Source: Mactra quadrangularis (lineage: Eukaryota; Mollusca; Bivalvia; Venerida; Mactridae). From it: 64,000 nucleotides of DNA. Positions within the stretch are counted from its first letter, which is position 1, and each line of letters begins with the position of its first letter. Of the stretch, positions 62,068 to 64,000 are shown one piece after another. Location: contig CM046309.1 in the NCBI GenBank assembly GCA_025267735.1, forward strand, positions 53,636,319 through 53,700,318, in the 5' to 3' direction. A program made the translations under genes and the position numbers. The notes beneath the pieces were generated by a model. It ran no database searches. It saw only the letters and a list, made by a program, of their open reading frames with translations, and was not told the DNA's origin.

Positions 62068-64000
62068 CTGTAAATAGACAACAATAAACAACATCAAGAT
62101 TCAATGACGTCAATAATCTATGAGTACTTTGAAAAATAAATCAAATTAGCGTTCCGAATAATGTGCAGAACTTGCGACCGTAATCTAATTGTGTTGAAGT
62201 AATGAATAAATATCGGTCCATGTTTCAACACTTGCAGAAACGTGTTAGCTGTTATAAATGCAATCGTAGGATAAATCTTTGACACGTTTGTTGTATTATT
62301 CATGCAAAATTACGAGTATTCCCGTCGGCGATTAAATGCAGTGATGACAAGAAACATAGGCCTACAATAAATAAATGTAAGCCAAGTCTTAAATGTATTT
62401 TATATGTTAGCAATGTGTATGATTTTCATCTTTTATCTTTCATTGAATATTCCAGAAAATACTTTCTTAGTGATGGATGTTTTAGTTGATACCATTGAAA
62501 TATTCTTACTGGTCTTGACTTATTGCATATCTCGTACTGAAAACAATATAGACTTTGTGCCTTTAAAAATAAACTTGTCTTATCGTTGGGTAACTCATCT
62601 GCCAATCTATAAGTGAATGTTTTAACTTGGTGCGTCAATATTACACAAGAAGAGTCTATTTGTCAGAAGCAGTGATGGTTAAATATTTCGTCATTATCTA
62701 AAATTTGTATCCTCTCATTTAGTTTATCTAAAGTTTTAAGTATGTCATGTTATTCGACAAAACCATAAGTTGTTCGAATGGTTTGTCAGTATGCTTCGAA
62801 ATAAGACAAGTGGAAATTTATTTTATGTTGATGTAAATAATAAAGGCTTGACAGTGATAACGACAACCATATTGTGTATTTTGAAAATTACATGAGACAT
62901 TTATTGTTTATCAAATTTCTAACAAGGACATTTCCAAGACTTTGTTCAACGTTGTCTCGATTACACGAAATATGGGATCTTTTTTACCAACAATGATTGG
63001 TTTGAGGAACGATTATTTCTTAATACCTTTTTCCTAAAACGAAGAAACAATTCGACATAGAAAAAGGCCTGTGATGAAAATTGTAACAAGTGCATTTTTA
63101 GTGATGCCACATACTTCAGAAACTTGTAAGAAAATATATTTGTAATTAAATGCTTTTGTTTTAACATTTTTTGCATTAATATTTCGCATCGCAAAACAGT
63201 GCTCCACAAGATAATTGAATCCCTTTTTTCATTTCTAGCATGAAACAAACTCAAGTCAGAAAAATGACATTTTTAATAAATTATTTCCATGTGATATGTC
63301 TTTCTTAAAAGAAATACTAATTAATAAAATGTCAAGAAAAATGTTTTTATCTACATGTATAGTAAGATTTGATTAACTTTTCTGAAACTTTTTTTTTAAA
63401 TGAATTGCAAAGTATTCTTTGATAGAATTTTATATATTTATAGAAAAAGCATTTAGATTTACTACAAAAAGATTGATTATTCCAGGATAAAAGATGTTTT
63501 ATTGAATCATCAAATTTATGAAATTAATCAATGTTCCTAATGAACAATATCGATTTCGCAAATGGCAAAGGCAAACTAAGTACAGCATTAACTGAAAACG
63601 TACTAACATCAATTTCAGAGAAAATATTAAAACACTATCACTTATGTTGTGTCTGCAATCTTTTTGTCATTTAAATGTCATCAGGGAATATTAATGTAAC
63701 ATTAGGAAAGCGAGAAAGACCTTAAATTACACGTCTCTTTCAAAGACAATGAAGGTTCACACTGCATGAAAAATGTGAAACGCATTAGGTACATGAAATA
63801 AATCGTTGCACTCATTATATTAAAGGAAGCCTTATAAGCAATTTCATTTTAAGAAAGTCATTATAGATTTTATAAAGTACTTAGACTTGACATTTTAAAG
63901 ACTTTCATTGACAATGCGTATGTCAGATGACAGTGTATTCAGTTTATTGACGCTATTGAATACATAATTGAAAAGAAATAAGAATTTTAAGGTTATATCT
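62068..64000. other. Upstream flank of the CUB gene; no coding seen
   Basis: AT-rich DNA 5' of the first coding exon. An acceptor ending at 62068 implies that an untranslated first exon and the promoter lie here or beyond the window. I see no clear TATA box, CpG-rich stretch or coding similarity. The short open frames on both strands are no longer than chance allows at this base composition. Confidence 0.5.

Overview
This is eukaryotic, AT-rich DNA with no operons, no ribosome binding sites and no long open frames. It looks like an invertebrate, most likely a bivalve or other mollusc. The reasons are tRNA-derived SINEs of the type common in molluscs, recurring tracts of the type GAATTATCTCCC, many short inverted-repeat transposons, and one spliced gene whose product resembles the suppressor-of-lurcher (SOL-1) CUB proteins annotated in invertebrates. 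The phylum is an inference from repeat style and was not proven by a search.

The only well-supported gene lies on the minus strand between about 62.07 kb and 36.83 kb and runs off the recognisable part of the window at its 3' end. Eight coding exons join in frame through GT-AG introns: a signal-peptide exon (61995-62067), a 48-nt exon (57462-57509), a candidate 6-nt microexon (55798-55803), two exons making CUB domain 1 (54957-55146 and 43668-43882), two making CUB domain 2 (40183-40402 and 38325-38545), and a 36-nt linker exon (36825-36860). The joined frame gives 336 complete codons: a secreted or ectodomain N-terminus with two complete four-cysteine CUB domains. SOL-1 proteins are AMPA-receptor auxiliary subunits with further CUB domains and a membrane anchor, which I could not find in the left 36.8 kb.

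Layout: 1-36.8 kb is almost free of recognisable coding sequence and is a patchwork of old duplications. Examples are a ~10.5 kb-spaced pair around 1.4-2.8 and 11.9-13.8 kb, a tandem 0.8 kb duplication at 19.1-20.7 kb, a triplication at 31-33 kb, minisatellites and SINE relics. The 10.5 kb pair contains two look-alike 85-nt signal-peptide exon candidates, which may mark a tandem family of small secreted proteins. From 36.8 to 62.1 kb are the exons and introns of the CUB gene. The introns hold SINEs, a Ty3/gypsy protease relic, a tandem RFX-type X-box pair, hairpins, a ~740 bp purine-rich tract and MITEs. From 62.1 to 64 kb is the presumed upstream or 5'UTR side of the gene.

The most interesting points are the 6-nt microexon preceded in the same transcript by a very long CU-rich tract, the equal-length and equal-phase signal-exon pair on the left, and the double X-box in the large intron that splits CUB domain 1.
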